64,000 nt of DNA from Closterium sp. NIES-65 (GCA_948144175.1 CANXME010002106.1:124001-188000); one strand, 5' to 3'. Positions 32,701-37,646 are shown, counted from the first letter of the stretch. The notes: generated by a model not told the origin, from the sequence alone. A program made the numbers and translations.

Positions 32701-33778
32701 TCACAGAGCGGTGCCCCAGTGGGCTCTTTGCTCACAGAGCGGTGCCACAGTGGGCTCTTTGCTCACAGAGCGGTGCCACAGTGGGCTCTTTGCTCACAGA
32801 GCGGTGCCACAGTGGGCTCTTTGCTCACAGAGCGGTGCCACAGTGGGCTCTTTGCTCACAGAGTGGTGCCACAGTGGGCTCTTTGCTCACAGAGTGGTGC
32901 CACAGTGGGCTCTTTGCTCACAGAGCGGTGCCCCAGTGGGCTCGTTGCTCACTTCCTCTCCACCGACTCCATGCCGTTGGCGATGCGCTCTTGTATTCGC
33001 CTCCATGGGGAAGACACCCCCAGCACCGCCTCACACCCCACCTCCAAACTTTGTTCTCTGTCCCGAAACTCGCCTCTTAACAGGAGATGTCGGAGCAGCT
33101 GGGGCTTCACAGGATGAACTAGAGGCTCAGCGACCATTCATCTGCATCTCTGTTTCCCCCGTGTCCCCCGAACGCCCCACCCCCATTCTCTCTCTGTCCC
33201 ATTACCACCCCCCCTCCCCCCTCAACCCGAGCAGGAGATGTCGGAGCAGCTTGGGTTGCACAAGATGAATGAGACGCTCAGCAACGTGTGCTTTGTTCTC
33301 TCCCCCCTTCCCCTCCCACCCCCCCCCCCCTCCCCCCTTCTCTCCCCCTCCCCCTATTTCCTGAAACCAACCATAACAGGAGATGTCGGAGCAGCTGGGG
33401 CTGCGCAAGATGAACGAGAGGCTCAGCGACCCGACCATGGGGGCGGCGTTTGACGGCATTTTCCCCAAAGACACGCCCAAGAACACGCGCTTCGCTATTA
33501 ACTTCTTCACTTCTATCGGTCTGGGAGGGCTGACAGACAACCTGAGGGAACACCTGAAGAACATGCCAAAGCTGATCATGCAGCAACAGAAGCCTGTTCA
33601 GGTGTCCGAGAGTGAGAGTGAGAGCGAGAGTGATAGCGAGAGTGATAGTGAGAGTGAGAGTGATAGTGGGTCGGACAGCGGGAGTGACAGTGGGAGCGAG
33701 AGTGAGAGCGAGAGCAGTGAGAGAGAGAGTAGTGAGAGTGAGGATAGCCGAGACAAGAAGAGGAGGCGCAAGAAGTGA
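1687..33778 (+). CDS. CWC22: CWC22 pre-mRNA splicing factor, nine-exon gene (whole span)
   Basis: CWC22 is a nuclear spliceosome protein with MIF4G and MA3 domains. From family knowledge it binds eIF4A3 and brings it to the spliceosome for exon-junction-complex assembly. Visible family signatures are [14 protein letters not shown] and the helix ending FRRAFRRND (exon 1), [12 protein letters not shown] (exon 2), [20 protein letters not shown] (exon 4), [13 protein letters not shown] (exon 5), the acidic linker and [13 protein letters not shown] (exon 6), [18 protein letters not shown] (exon 8) and [19 protein letters not shown] (exon 9). My exons are 1687-2740, 3812-3934, 4419-4485, 5187-5290, 6720-6822, 22075-22397, 24025-24110, 25005-25224 and 33380-33778. 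All introns are GT-AG and all junction phases agree from exon 1 to the stop. The summed length (2479) is one base over a multiple of three, matching a single frame change in a G run of exon 1. The product would be about 825 residues, near the animal length. Two introns are swollen by transposons. Confidence 0.93.
2809..2908 (+). pseudogene. Decayed copy of the exon 1 3' end (copy 2)
   Basis: Repeats the last about 100 bases of exon 1 (VVNTKFP...LLLKRIILQ...RNDK) and ends in the same donor, gtgaga. It has substitutions and an in-frame TGA in the RRAFRRND region, so it cannot serve as coding sequence as it stands. Confidence 0.88.
2978..3075 (+). pseudogene. Copy of the exon 1 3' end (copy 3)
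   Basis: A third copy of the block ([20 protein letters not shown] to RRNDK), again ending at a GT donor. It follows an AG at 2976-2980 and stays open in the CWC22 frame. It could be read only if spliced alternatively; exon 1 already contains this segment. Confidence 0.85.
3377..3454 (+). pseudogene. Partial copy of exon 2 (copy 1)
   Basis: Follows acceptor ctgcag at 3371-3376 and reads [20 protein letters not shown]. It matches the first two thirds of exon 2 and then runs into intron sequence before [10 protein letters not shown] gta follows the His-Glu codons, so a cryptic donor is possible. Confidence 0.85.
3525..3602 (+). pseudogene. Partial copy of exon 2 (copy 2)
   Basis: Follows an acceptor gcag at 3521-3524 and repeats the [12 protein letters not shown] segment with small changes ([10 protein letters not shown]). 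It lacks the LLLETPTDD end and its donor. Confidence 0.85.
3663..3742 (+). pseudogene. Partial copy of exon 2 (copy 3)
   Basis: Reads [20 protein letters not shown] and then diverges. It is the third of four consecutive copies spaced about 140-150 bases apart; only the fourth (3812-3934) is complete. Confidence 0.85.
3812..3934 (+). CDS. CWC22: CWC22 exon 2 (complete copy)
   Basis: Acceptor ctccag precedes 3812 and donor gtgagg follows 3934. The 123 bases, in phase 0, encode 41 residues from [17 protein letters not shown] to [12 protein letters not shown], matching the CWC22 MIF4G helix pair. It is the only one of four copies that runs through to a proper donor. Confidence 0.93.
4090..4129 (+). 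pseudogene. Copy of the exon 2 3' end (copy A)
   Basis: Repeats the [12 protein letters not shown] segment and its gtgag donor inside the intron after exon 2. It has no exon 2 start of its own. Confidence 0.85.
4189..4242 (+). pseudogene. Copy of the exon 2 3' end (copy B)
   Basis: Repeats [15 protein letters not shown] with one extra base near the donor, followed by gtgagg. About 110 bases from the previous copy. Confidence 0.85.
4419..4485 (+). CDS. CWC22: CWC22 exon 3
   Basis: Acceptor ccaaccag precedes it and donor gtgagt follows 4485. The 67 bases encode [20 protein letters not shown] and end one base into a Ser codon that exon 4 completes, giving the family's GxxxIFER junction. Confidence 0.92.
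4482..4614 (+). repeat. Duplicated donor region of exon 3
   Basis: Two tandem copies of about 66 bases, each beginning cacagtgagtgctct and continuing through a ccttaggcttgggat-like block. The duplication copies the exon 3 donor but almost none of the exon. Confidence 0.75.
5187..5290 (+). CDS. CWC22: CWC22 exon 4
   Basis: Follows tcgcag and ends before gtgcgt at 5291. It completes the Ser codon, then reads [20 protein letters not shown] and [10 protein letters not shown], the MIF4G segment closest to the animal sequence. 104 bases, ending in phase 0. Confidence 0.93.
5359..5406 (+). pseudogene. Copy of the exon 4 3' end (copy 2)
   Basis: Near-exact repeat of [16 protein letters not shown] with the same gtgcgt donor. 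The first half of the exon is missing; a gtgtgtgcag acceptor-like sequence precedes it. Confidence 0.88.
5493..5540 (+). pseudogene. Copy of the exon 4 3' end (copy 3)
   Basis: A more diverged repeat ([16 protein letters not shown]) ending in gtgcgt. It completes a series of three exon 4 ends spaced about 115-135 bases apart. Confidence 0.88.
5608..5899. repeat. 22-bp minisatellite, about 13 copies
   Basis: Near-perfect copies of accacaactcgcctccattc plus ca, period 22. The long minus-strand frames across it are repeat artefacts. It sits just before the first copy of exon 5. Confidence 0.97.
5913..5977 (+). pseudogene. Decayed copy of exon 5 (copy 1)
   Basis: Follows ctctcag and starts GLPAVLP; after that the DLVEEEDQI part is shifted and eroded (gatcagatcttgcacgag). 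First of six copies of this exon. Confidence 0.75.
6022..6141. repeat. 22-bp minisatellite, five to six copies
   Basis: gatgctcgtctctccccctc plus cc repeats at 6029, 6051, 6073, 6095 and 6117. The array runs straight into the acceptor of the next exon 5 copy, so it is the polypyrimidine tract itself that has been multiplied. Confidence 0.93.
6141..6207 (+). pseudogene. Decayed copy of exon 5 (copy 2)
   Basis: Starts right after cccag and reads [19 protein letters not shown]. It is in the right frame but lacks the [10 protein letters not shown] end and its donor. Confidence 0.82.
6245..6325. repeat. 27-bp short tandem repeat, three copies
   Basis: The block cctcccatgtctcttaccct with ctccacgg recurs three times in the intron ahead of the third exon 5 copy, and a stray unit lies at 6380-6405. 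Confidence 0.8.
6403..6486 (+). pseudogene. Decayed copy of exon 5 (copy 3)
   Basis: Carries the GFP-AV start and an expanded gaggaggagg tract in the place of DLVEEED, then gatcagatt. Clearly an exon 5 derivative with a grown glutamate-codon repeat. Confidence 0.75.
6570..6645 (+). pseudogene. Partial copy of exon 5 (copy 4)
   Basis: After ctctctcag it reads [17 protein letters not shown], then repeats aaatc and loses the frame. The [10 protein letters not shown] end is missing. Confidence 0.82.
6720..6822 (+). CDS. CWC22: CWC22 exon 5 (complete copy)
   Basis: Acceptor ttcttcag; reads [20 protein letters not shown] and ends at PYDPETSL plus one base before gtgagc at 6823. It joins in phase to exon 6 to give the family's L-DVFKFDP sequence. 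It is the only copy with both ends intact. Confidence 0.92.
6859..6945 (+). pseudogene. Copy of the exon 5 3' part (copy 6)
   Basis: Repeats [20 protein letters not shown] beyond the true exon 5 without its acceptor. It lies about 35 bases before the Ty1/copia insertion. Confidence 0.85.
6981..7324 (+). repeat. 5' LTR of outer Ty1/copia element
   Basis: 344 bases, TG...CA ends. It contains a perfect hairpin around 7140-7180 (ccaataatgttga pairs with tcaacattattgg) and several further ccaat/attgg inverted words. Confidence 0.95.
7325..7340 (+). other. Primer-binding site of outer Ty1/copia element
   Basis: tggtaatcagagctac sits directly after the LTR and resembles the 3' end complement of initiator tRNA-Met used by most plant copia elements. 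Confidence 0.75.
7555..8240 (+). repeat. GC-rich tandem repeats in the leader of the outer element
   Basis: First about six units of 36 bases (gggcggacgcgaccaccgcg core, 7565 onward), then about eleven units of 38 bases (gacgaggcgcatccgcggac core, 7804 onward). They fill the leader between primer-binding site and gag. Long frames in all readings are caused by the repeat. Confidence 0.93.
8377..13448 (+). CDS. gag-pol region of outer Ty1/copia element, up to the nested insertion
   Basis: One long open frame. The likely start is the Met of [11 protein letters not shown]. It holds a gag domain of the copia UBN2 type, a Gly/Arg-rich stretch near 9310-9430, the protease motif LDSGAT near 10055, GAG-pre-integrase HHRLGHPN near 10575, integrase ([31 protein letters not shown]), a long Pro/Ser-rich linker (11460-12170), reverse transcriptase with YVDDM near 12875, and the start of RNase H. 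The inserted element begins immediately after it. Treated here as a fossil part. Confidence 0.93.
13449..13782 (-). repeat. 3' LTR of nested Ty1/copia element
   Basis: 334 bases, plus-strand ends tgatagaattc and gttacaaca. Same sequence as 20412-20745. It contains the inverted words attggcc / ggccaat. Confidence 0.95.
13818..19191 (-). CDS. gag-pol region of nested Ty1/copia element
   Basis: The minus-strand gag begins [19 protein letters not shown] at 19191. It carries a Gly/Arg-rich stretch, a Gln-rich tract (about 17790-17930) and the protease motif LDSGAT near 17515. The pol part has [39 protein letters not shown], an Ala-rich tract (15520-15720), reverse transcriptase YVDDM near 14785 and the RNase H end ([22 protein letters not shown]). 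Gag-protease and pol lie in two overlapping frames; copia elements normally use one. Fossil part, about one break. Confidence 0.9.
19245..19490 (-). repeat. 24-bp tandem repeat in the leader of the nested element
   Basis: About ten near-perfect units gatgccgctgctgctgccgc plus cgcc, period 24, next to the gag start. On the minus strand they read as poly-Ala/Ser. Confidence 0.95.
19751..20002 (-). repeat. 42-bp tandem repeat in the leader of the nested element
   Basis: About six units of 42 bases with core tcggcggggccgcgctggcc. Like the outer element, this one has a GC-rich tandem array between primer-binding site and gag, but with a different sequence. Confidence 0.92.
20395..20411 (-). other. 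Primer-binding site of nested Ty1/copia element
   Basis: On the minus strand tggtattcagagcc lies directly after the 5' LTR, a tRNA-Met-like primer site with one extra base relative to the usual form. Confidence 0.7.
20412..20745 (-). repeat. 5' LTR of nested Ty1/copia element
   Basis: Partner of 13449-13782, no difference seen. Followed on the plus side by the target duplication gcggc. Confidence 0.95.
20746..21134 (+). CDS. RNase H end of outer Ty1/copia element
   Basis: The distal part of RNase H beyond the nested insertion, with SSCEAELYA and [13 protein letters not shown] motifs, ending shortly before the polypurine stretch (aggttaagggg) and the 3' LTR. Fossil part. Confidence 0.9.
21195..21538 (+). 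repeat. 3' LTR of outer Ty1/copia element
   Basis: 344 bases, about two differences from the 5' LTR; followed by the target duplication aaggg. Confidence 0.95.
21544..21902 (+). other. Intron sequence between the copia element and the exon 6 copies
   Basis: Pyrimidine-rich host intron without any gene that I can support. It ends in the acceptor of the first exon 6 copy. Confidence 0.6.
21903..21972 (+). pseudogene. Copy of the exon 6 5' end
   Basis: After ccag it reads [20 protein letters not shown] and AEIL exactly as exon 6, then runs into ctgatgtgccccc. There is no donor and the acidic and MA3 parts are missing. Confidence 0.9.
22075..22397 (+). CDS. CWC22: CWC22 exon 6: linker, acidic tract, start of MA3
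   Basis: Acceptor acag follows a run of about 20 C. Reads [20 protein letters not shown], a long Glu/Asp tract, then [20 protein letters not shown] and ends QPGQE before gtgagg at 22398. The acidic linker between MIF4G and MA3 is a family hallmark. Starts in phase 1, ends in phase 0. Confidence 0.95.
22537..22638 (+). pseudogene. Copy of the exon 6 3' end (copy 2)
   Basis: Near-identical repeat of [20 protein letters not shown] to QPGQE with the same gtgagg donor. Still open in frame. Confidence 0.9.
22719..22780 (+). pseudogene. Copy of the exon 6 3' end (copy 3)
   Basis: Shorter repeat starting within [20 protein letters not shown] and ending at gtgagg. The copies shorten from the 5' side going right. 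Confidence 0.88.
22889..22940. repeat. Perfect 16-bp inverted repeat with 20-base loop
   Basis: gaagtgaggcgcttgg at 22889-22904 is the exact reverse complement of ccaagcgcctcacttc at 22925-22940. It lies between exon 6 copies and can form a strong hairpin. Confidence 0.9.
22943..22992 (+). pseudogene. Strongly decayed copy of the exon 6 3' end (copy 4)
   Basis: ttatgacgatcagcctgcac, then gggcaggaagtgagg, still recalls the [10 protein letters not shown] block and its donor, but it is heavily mutated. Confidence 0.5.
22986..23180. repeat. Two short G-rich minisatellites
   Basis: gtgaggcgagggtgcgg repeats about four times (period about 17-18, 22990-23065), then gatgggaggggtcgaggcga about three times (period 22, 23117-23176). 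Both begin with donor-like gtgagg or gaggcga words derived from the preceding exon copy. Confidence 0.85.
23207..23487. mobile_element. Foldback or MITE-like element, about 280 bp
   Basis: The left arm (23207-23311) and the reverse complement of the right arm (23383-23487) match imperfectly over about 100 bases. Examples are aagcaccagaaa, ttcatgaac.gcttcagg and agacatc.ccact. The ends are cataac-gttt... . There is no coding capacity. The structure fits a non-autonomous foldback DNA transposon or MITE; I see no convincing target duplication. Confidence 0.75.
23598..23645 (+). pseudogene. Copy of the exon 7 5' end (copy 1)
   Basis: After gcag it reads [12 protein letters not shown] and then goes into intron sequence. 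Confidence 0.85.
23703..23750 (+). pseudogene. Copy of the exon 7 5' end (copy 2)
   Basis: After gcag it reads [15 protein letters not shown]; the rest of exon 7 is missing. Confidence 0.85.
23890..23938 (+). pseudogene. Copy of the exon 7 5' end (copy 3)
   Basis: Reads [13 protein letters not shown] after acccaa; the AG acceptor is altered. Same truncated form as the two copies before it. Confidence 0.82.
24025..24110 (+). CDS. CWC22: CWC22 exon 7 (complete copy)
   Basis: Acceptor cacccag; reads [20 protein letters not shown] then YGLLGQRF, ending two bases into a Cys codon before gtgggt. Exon 8 supplies the third base and continues [10 protein letters not shown]. This is the MA3 region with the family's CCxQxRTY motif. 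Confidence 0.92.
24176..24650 (+). repeat. Five serial copies of the exon 7 3' end
   Basis: [14 protein letters not shown] plus its gtgggtgg donor recurs ending near 24232, 24333, 24443, 24590 and 24646, in units of about 100-150 bases. The first two are nearly exact; the last two are decayed (ggttctcctgggccagcggt). None has the [11 protein letters not shown] start. Confidence 0.9.
24899..24961 (+). pseudogene. Copy of the exon 8 5' end
   Basis: After cacag it reads [20 protein letters not shown], lacking the EQCF insertion of the true exon, then runs into intron. Confidence 0.88.
25005..25224 (+). CDS. CWC22: CWC22 exon 8 (complete copy)
   Basis: Acceptor ttccccag; reads [40 protein letters not shown] and ends RIFIKIMFQ before gtgagc. 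This is the most conserved MA3 segment of the family. 220 bases, phase 0 at its end. Confidence 0.95.
25299..25419 (+). pseudogene. Copy of the exon 8 3' half (copy 2)
   Basis: Repeats [20 protein letters not shown] to RIFIKIMFQ with gtgagg donor, still open in frame. The 5' half (IHRLETNK) is missing. Confidence 0.9.
25437..25912. repeat. 39-bp minisatellite, 12 copies, each with a 20-bp palindrome
   Basis: Near-perfect units of gctagcatacttttgagacg, tctcaaaagtccagttcag. Each holds the perfect palindrome cttttgagacgtctcaaaag (first at 25445-25464). Thirty-nine is a multiple of three and the array is open on the plus strand, but it lies in an intron between exon 8 copies and shows no protein logic. 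Confidence 0.97.
25928..26047 (+). pseudogene. Copy of the exon 8 3' half (copy 3)
   Basis: Repeats [20 protein letters not shown] to RIFFRIMFQ followed by gtgcgc. About 30 bases later the LINE is inserted. Confidence 0.9.
26229..28110 (+). CDS. LINE ORF1 (nucleic-acid-binding protein), disrupted
   Basis: Open from 26229, though the convincing protein sequence starts nearer [13 protein letters not shown] (about 26600). It has an Ala/Pro/Ser-rich N-terminus, an acidic tract ([20 protein letters not shown]), a globular middle part and a Cys/His cluster ([19 protein letters not shown]) that resembles but does not match a CCHC knuckle. The last about 90 residues ([20 protein letters not shown] to the stop at 28110) are in another frame. 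The switch lies in 27700-27820 and could be a small insertion or an intron-like piece ending cactgcag. Confidence 0.75.
28252..32352 (+). CDS. LINE ORF2: endonuclease and reverse transcriptase, frame-disrupted
   Basis: The endonuclease (28252 to about 29000) shows [30 protein letters not shown] and TDHWSAVHL, the APE motif series. The reverse transcriptase (about 29560-30440) shows [65 protein letters not shown] and YADDTTLL. The C-terminal part (30733-32352) has [12 protein letters not shown] and the zinc motif [17 protein letters not shown]. Frame changes lie at a 9-G run (29093-29101), near a GGGG at 30520-30524 and at an 8-A run (30592-30599). Homopolymer length changes thus explain most of the damage; they may be assembly errors or real decay. 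Confidence 0.9.
32514..32635 (+). pseudogene. Copy of the exon 8 3' half (copy 4)
   Basis: Beyond the [24 protein letters not shown] to RIFIKIMFQ appears again with gtgagt, open in frame. The LINE therefore landed inside the array of exon 8 copies. Confidence 0.9.
32668..32945. repeat. 31-bp minisatellite, about nine copies
   Basis: Units of cacagagcggtgccacagtg, ggctctttgct. The ctctttgct-cac edge is the start of the exon 8 3'-half copies, so the array appears to have grown out of the left edge of an exon copy. Confidence 0.95.
32939..33022 (+). pseudogene. Strongly decayed copy of the exon 8 3' half (copy 5)
   Basis: gttgctcacttcctctccac, then cgactccatgcc...ttgtattcgcctcc, still matches the [20 protein letters not shown] block with many changes; the donor end is lost. 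Confidence 0.75.
33083..33136 (+). pseudogene. Copy of the exon 9 5' end (copy 1)
   Basis: After acag it reads [12 protein letters not shown] followed by a stop; a broken copy of the exon 9 start. Confidence 0.88.
33236..33288 (+). pseudogene. Copy of the exon 9 5' end (copy 2)
   Basis: After gcag it reads [17 protein letters not shown] and then goes into intron. It is open but lacks the rest of the exon. Confidence 0.88.
33380..33778 (+). CDS. CWC22: CWC22 exon 9: end of MA3 and Ser/Glu-rich tail
   Basis: Acceptor ataacag; reads [20 protein letters not shown], then [38 protein letters not shown] and a tail of SE/SD dipeptides ending in KKRRRKK and TGA (33776-33778). Animal CWC22 also ends the core with a Ser-rich acidic tail; this one lacks the long RS extension beyond it. 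Confidence 0.95.
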   Translation, partial: EMSEQLGLRKMNERLSDPTMGAAFDGIFPKDTPKNTRFAINFFTSIGLGGLTDNLREHLKNMPKLIMQQQKPVQVSESESESESDSESDSESESDSGSDSGSDSGSESESESSERESSESEDSRDKKRRRKK

Positions 33779-34215
33779 GAATTAACGTGTGGCTGTGGCT
33801 GACTTGGTTGTTGGGTGTACTGTACATGCACTAGTACACTTCTACTTTGTGTTATGTTACTGAATACGATGCTTGTACTTGTACAATTTGCTAGTGGTGT
33901 AGCTTTGGGGCTTTGATTGTCAAAACGGAATTCAGGCCCTTGTTTGAAGCACCCGCTTGCAGTTATCTCATGAAGGTGCATACCTTGGTTACTATTTTGA
34001 GCGCCTGAAACTGTTCAACTGGGTGTGTAGTGAAAGTAAGTTGCAATTGATTTTAGGAACGCATTGAATACCGGCTATCTCTTGTTTCTAAGTGTAGCTT
34101 CATAGCCAATTCCACCACCTTCGACGATTTGCGACAGTAATTCGAGTCGCCCTAGATATTTCCATCAATCGCCAGTCTCGTCTGTCAACCGTCCAGTCAA
34201 CCCCAAGTCGCACGT
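33779..34215 (+). other. CWC22 downstream region, probable 3' UTR and flank
   Basis: Lower GC than the gene and free of repeats. No second gene is visible and no clear polyadenylation signal can be named. Confidence 0.4.
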
Positions 34216-34804
34216 GTAGACCTCGCCAGGCCCTATGATTCACTTTTAGGCACGTTAATGCATCAGGGTCCCTCTATGTAGAATCCCTGATCTTCAGTGT
34301 CGCCAAAAAATTCAGTGTTACCTTCCAAAAAAGTCTGATGCATCAGTGTTCCCTTTTTGAAAAGGCTATTGAAATTAAAAAAAAAAAAAGATAACACAAA
34401 CTAGTCAGCACGCAATAATGGATGTATGAGGGCTACTGGCGTAGTTGTTGGGGTTATGTCCTACAATCGCGAGGTCTCGGGCTCGATTCCAGTTGACTAA
34501 AGCTACCCTAGTTGGCCGGTAGCGGCCATTTTTGAGGGTTCGATCCCCTGTTCCCTGTACTTCCGAGCAACTACACTCGGAACGTGTAGGAATCTCATTC
34601 AGTGTCAGTTTCGTTACAACGTAGTGTAATCAGTGTCCATTAAAAAAAAAAACCTGAAAGTTCAGAGTCATCTGGCCCCTAAAGGCTGAAAAATCAGTGC
34701 CCCTAAAAGCTGAACACTGGAAAATCAGGGTAGGTACAAAAAAATCCCTGAAAATCAGGAATTTCAGGGAAAAATTCCTGATATCGTAGGGCCTGGACCT
34801 CGCA
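34216..34804. mobile_element. Possible MITE-like element with a SINE-like insert
   Basis: The left end gacctcgccaggccctatga and the right end (atcgtagggcctggacctcg) are near inverted repeats. The interior has A-runs (34376-34390, 34640-34651) and several ccctgaaa/ttcaggg words repeated in both directions. Near 34437-34485, tggcgtagttgttgg and gggctcgattcc resemble the A and B boxes of a tRNA-derived SINE. It is non-coding. Both assignments are tentative. Confidence 0.4.
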
Positions 34805-35495
34805 TAGTCAATAGTTGTACGAGCCAACACAAGCTCCTTAGGCGACTCGAAATTCTATCTCAAATCTACCGGTCAGAGCTCCATGCGCCGCGGCACGAAT
34901 CGATAGACTCTTAGGCAGCACCTGGCATTGGGTGGCAAGGCGGCGAATTCTGAATGCGCACGGATATGTGTGCAGGTCGGTACGGGCCATGCGGAGTTAA
35001 TTCAACTGAATCCTAGCTTGCGGGGAGCGTAGCGCGGCACTTCCTAAGCGTGGTACGAACAAACTGCAGTCGACCGTCACGAGATTGCTTTTCATATGGC
35101 ATCATGGCTTAGTGCCATTTTAGGGTTCGTTAGTTAGCATGACTTAGCTCCCACGATGGCTGCTTCGTCTGCCGTGGTTTTCTCATTAACAGGGCTCGTC
35201 GGTTTGCCGTAGTAGTACCCTCTAGGGTTTTCAAACGCCAGCCGTGGTCTCCGGAAAGTTTCTCCTCCACCCATCCACGATTGTGTTTTTTGGAGGGTGT
35301 CGATTGGCTGTGGCCGTGTGATAGCGCGGACAGGGCACGTGGACAGCAGTTATTGTGGTGTGAAACACACCCCTTACCCCCTCTCATTTTTCTAATCATT
35401 TTACCTACAACCCACCTCCTCTTCCTCTCACCCCCCCCACCCCCCCACCCCCCCCCCCCCCCCCCCCCCCCTCGCACCCACCTCCTCTTCCTCTC
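34805..35495. other. Intergenic stretch without a recognised feature
   Basis: I see no gene. It ends in a long C run (35427-35472) that looks like the eroded pyrimidine part of the repeat unit that follows. Confidence 0.5.
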
Positions 35496-36210
35496 TTCCT
35501 TTTTCGCCGTCGACACTCGCGGCTTTGTCGACGTCCGTCGCTCTGTCATCTCCCTGTCTGTCGCTTTGACGCGACCGCTATGGAGGCACTCTCTGACGCC
35601 CCATCCTGGATACTGCCAAGGGGTCTGGGAGGCAGCCCACGCCAGCCCAGTGTTGGCGTGACCCAATGTAGGCTATTTGGAAAAAATGATTCGATGAACA
35701 ACGAAATGTTATGAATGCAAGGCTTCTAGTACAACTACAGAACTGAATATCCTATTAGTGTCTAAAACGAGGTAAATTAGGCAGTGTCGAGCTAGGCGAG
35801 GACCTCGGGAGCGAGGCTCGGAACGTGGTCGTAGGTCCGGTAGCGACTCGGAAGTGGTTCGGGGCGAAACTGTAGGCCGAACCAGTTGAAGCGAGCTCTT
35901 CGGAACATACAAGCTAAAGCAATCTGCAGCCACAAATAGTAATTCCTTATACCAACTTTTGCAATGAACCAAGGTCTAGGTACTATTTTGGGAGAACCCC
36001 AATCATTAATTGTGGAAATTCTACATGTTCTCTCCCCCCCCCCCCCCCCCCCCCCGCCCCGGCCCATCATGACCCGCATTCGACTGTAACACGTCTTAAT
36101 TGCAACCTTCCTGGCTCTTGGACCTCTTGCTGCCCCACCAGGCTTCTTTGCATGCATGGCAGAGATGGTGGTGGGAGTGACGTGGTGGTGGGAGCGAGAT
36201 GGTGGTGATA
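35496..36210. repeat. Large-unit repeat, shared block, copy 1 (partial)
   Basis: Matches 40968-41770 and parts of 55320-56640. Shared words include cgccgtcgacactcgcgg, gtctgtcgctttgacgcgac, gagctaggcgaggacctcgg, agcgactcggaagtggttcg and gaagcgagctcttcggaaca, and the block ends catggcagagatggtggtgg. No protein is recognisable. It marks the beginning of the tandemly duplicated 35.5-61 kb region. Confidence 0.85.
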
Positions 36211-36284
36211 GCAGGCCCTCAAATTTGTTGAAAGACACCTTAAGCCCTAACGGCAAACTCTGTGGCCCTCAAGCCAGGCCCCAT

Positions 36285-36440
36285 AGCAGGCCAGACCAGG
36301 GCAGACCAGACCAGGCCAGGCCATACCAGGCCGTACCAGGCCATACCAGGCCATACCAGGCCATACCAGACCATACCAGGCCAGACCAGACCAGACCAGA
36401 CCATACAAAGCCAAGCCAGGCCAGGTCAGACAATGTCAGA
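36285..36440. repeat. 10-bp minisatellite (ccataccagg)
   Basis: About 15 imperfect units of ccataccagg / ccagaccagg. It occupies the same place in unit 1 that other arrays occupy after the shared block in units 2 and 3. Confidence 0.9.
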
Positions 36441-36484
36441 CAAGGCCAAACGAGGTTATAGCAGACCAGGACGGGGCATGCCTG

Positions 36485-37355
36485 ACCTGGTCACAGCAGC
36501 TCGGACTAGGTAAGTGCAGGCTCAGACCATGCAAGACCATGCAAGACGTGCCCTGATGTTGGGATGCTCGTGGTGTCCACGTTGGAAGAGACGGACTTGA
36601 CTTGAGAGGCATGCGGGAGGCAGGCATGCAGGCAGTGAAGGCTTGCATGGGAGGGGAGGGGAGAATATCTCAGAGTGTGCTGCCGTGGTGCTCCTCTCAG
36701 CAGGCCGCCCTCCTCTCCTCTCCCCTGAGGTCGCTGTGTGTCACCAGCGCTCACCACAAGGCAGATGTGGATTCGGTATAACAAGATCAGACAGAGGGGC
36801 TATTGCCGCTGCACCACCTTGTCACTGCACCCCCACTCTAGCCACTTCATGCCCTCCCCCCCCCCCTCTCTCCCATCCTCCAACCTCCCTTTGCTAGCTG
36901 CTGTTGTGTGGCATGCTTATCGTGTCCCAGTGACCTCGAGGGAATTCTGCTGGATGAAGAACATGCACGGGTGAAGAACACGCATGGGTGAAGGGCAGGA
37001 ATGAGTAAATGGCAGGCAAGGGTAGGTTAAGAGACGCAAGGGCGGTGCAGTGAGGGAAGCAAGTTTGATTCCAAAATGGCAGTGGAGTGGGATGCACACT
37101 GTAGCATGATGGATGGGATGAGATGAGGTATGGGATCAGATGTGCCTTAGTGGGACGGAACGGATGCCTTAGTAGTACCTCCCCCAATTAGATCGCACAA
37201 CATGGCTTCTCTTATATGCTTTCTAAATGAAGCAATCCCATCATAATCTGAATGCCTTTAGCTTTGCAGAGCTACGTATCGCCATTCTTGCCATGCACGA
37301 TCTACTCAAGCCACCACCTCACCCCACTCCACACCACCTCTAAGGGGGGAGAGGG
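36485..37355. other. Intergenic stretch of unit 1
   Basis: No gene that I can support. Contains short direct repeats (gaagaacatgcacgggtgaa, then gaacacgcatgggtgaa near 36955-36990). Confidence 0.5.
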
Positions 37356-37357
37356 GG

Positions 37358-37475
37358 GATCGTGGTGGAAAAGCAGCTCCTCCACCAGCGCCTGCACCAC
37401 CTGGGGGGCGTTCATGGGAAGGGGGAGGTAGGGAGGGAGGAGGAAGGGGTATGGACCAGTAGTGCAGCCACCAGT
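37358..37475 (-). pseudogene. L7Ae/SECISBP2-like exon Q remnant, unit 1
   Basis: On the minus strand APQVVQALVEELLFHHD follows an acceptor-like ccccccag. The neighbouring tggtggctgcactactggtc matches the exon Q copies at 44440-44525 and 60410-60560. Only a fragment; exons A and B are not visible in this unit. Confidence 0.45.
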
Positions 37476-37627
37476 GCTCCGTGTGGGTTTTAGTTCTTTT
37501 CTGCTTTCGCCCGTGGCAGACGAGGCCAAAGCTTGAGATATGCCAGTGCAGCAGCCATCAATCTGTTCAGCTCTTGAGAATTCTCTAAACGGTCATCACA
37601 GCCTGGTCTGAAGGTACGTTGAGACGG

Positions 37628-37646
37628 CTTTTGAGGCGCCTCACAG
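37628..37646. repeat. Palindrome of the TTTTGAG-N4-CTCAAAA type (variant)
   Basis: cttttgaggcgcctcacag, with the perfect core tgaggcgcctca. Related palindromes occur at 25445 (12 copies), 44011 and 44711. Confidence 0.6.

Noticed and set aside
34430-34500. A tRNA gene
   Set aside because: A- and B-box-like words are present, but I cannot fold a convincing cloverleaf with acceptor stem; a SINE remnant is more likely.
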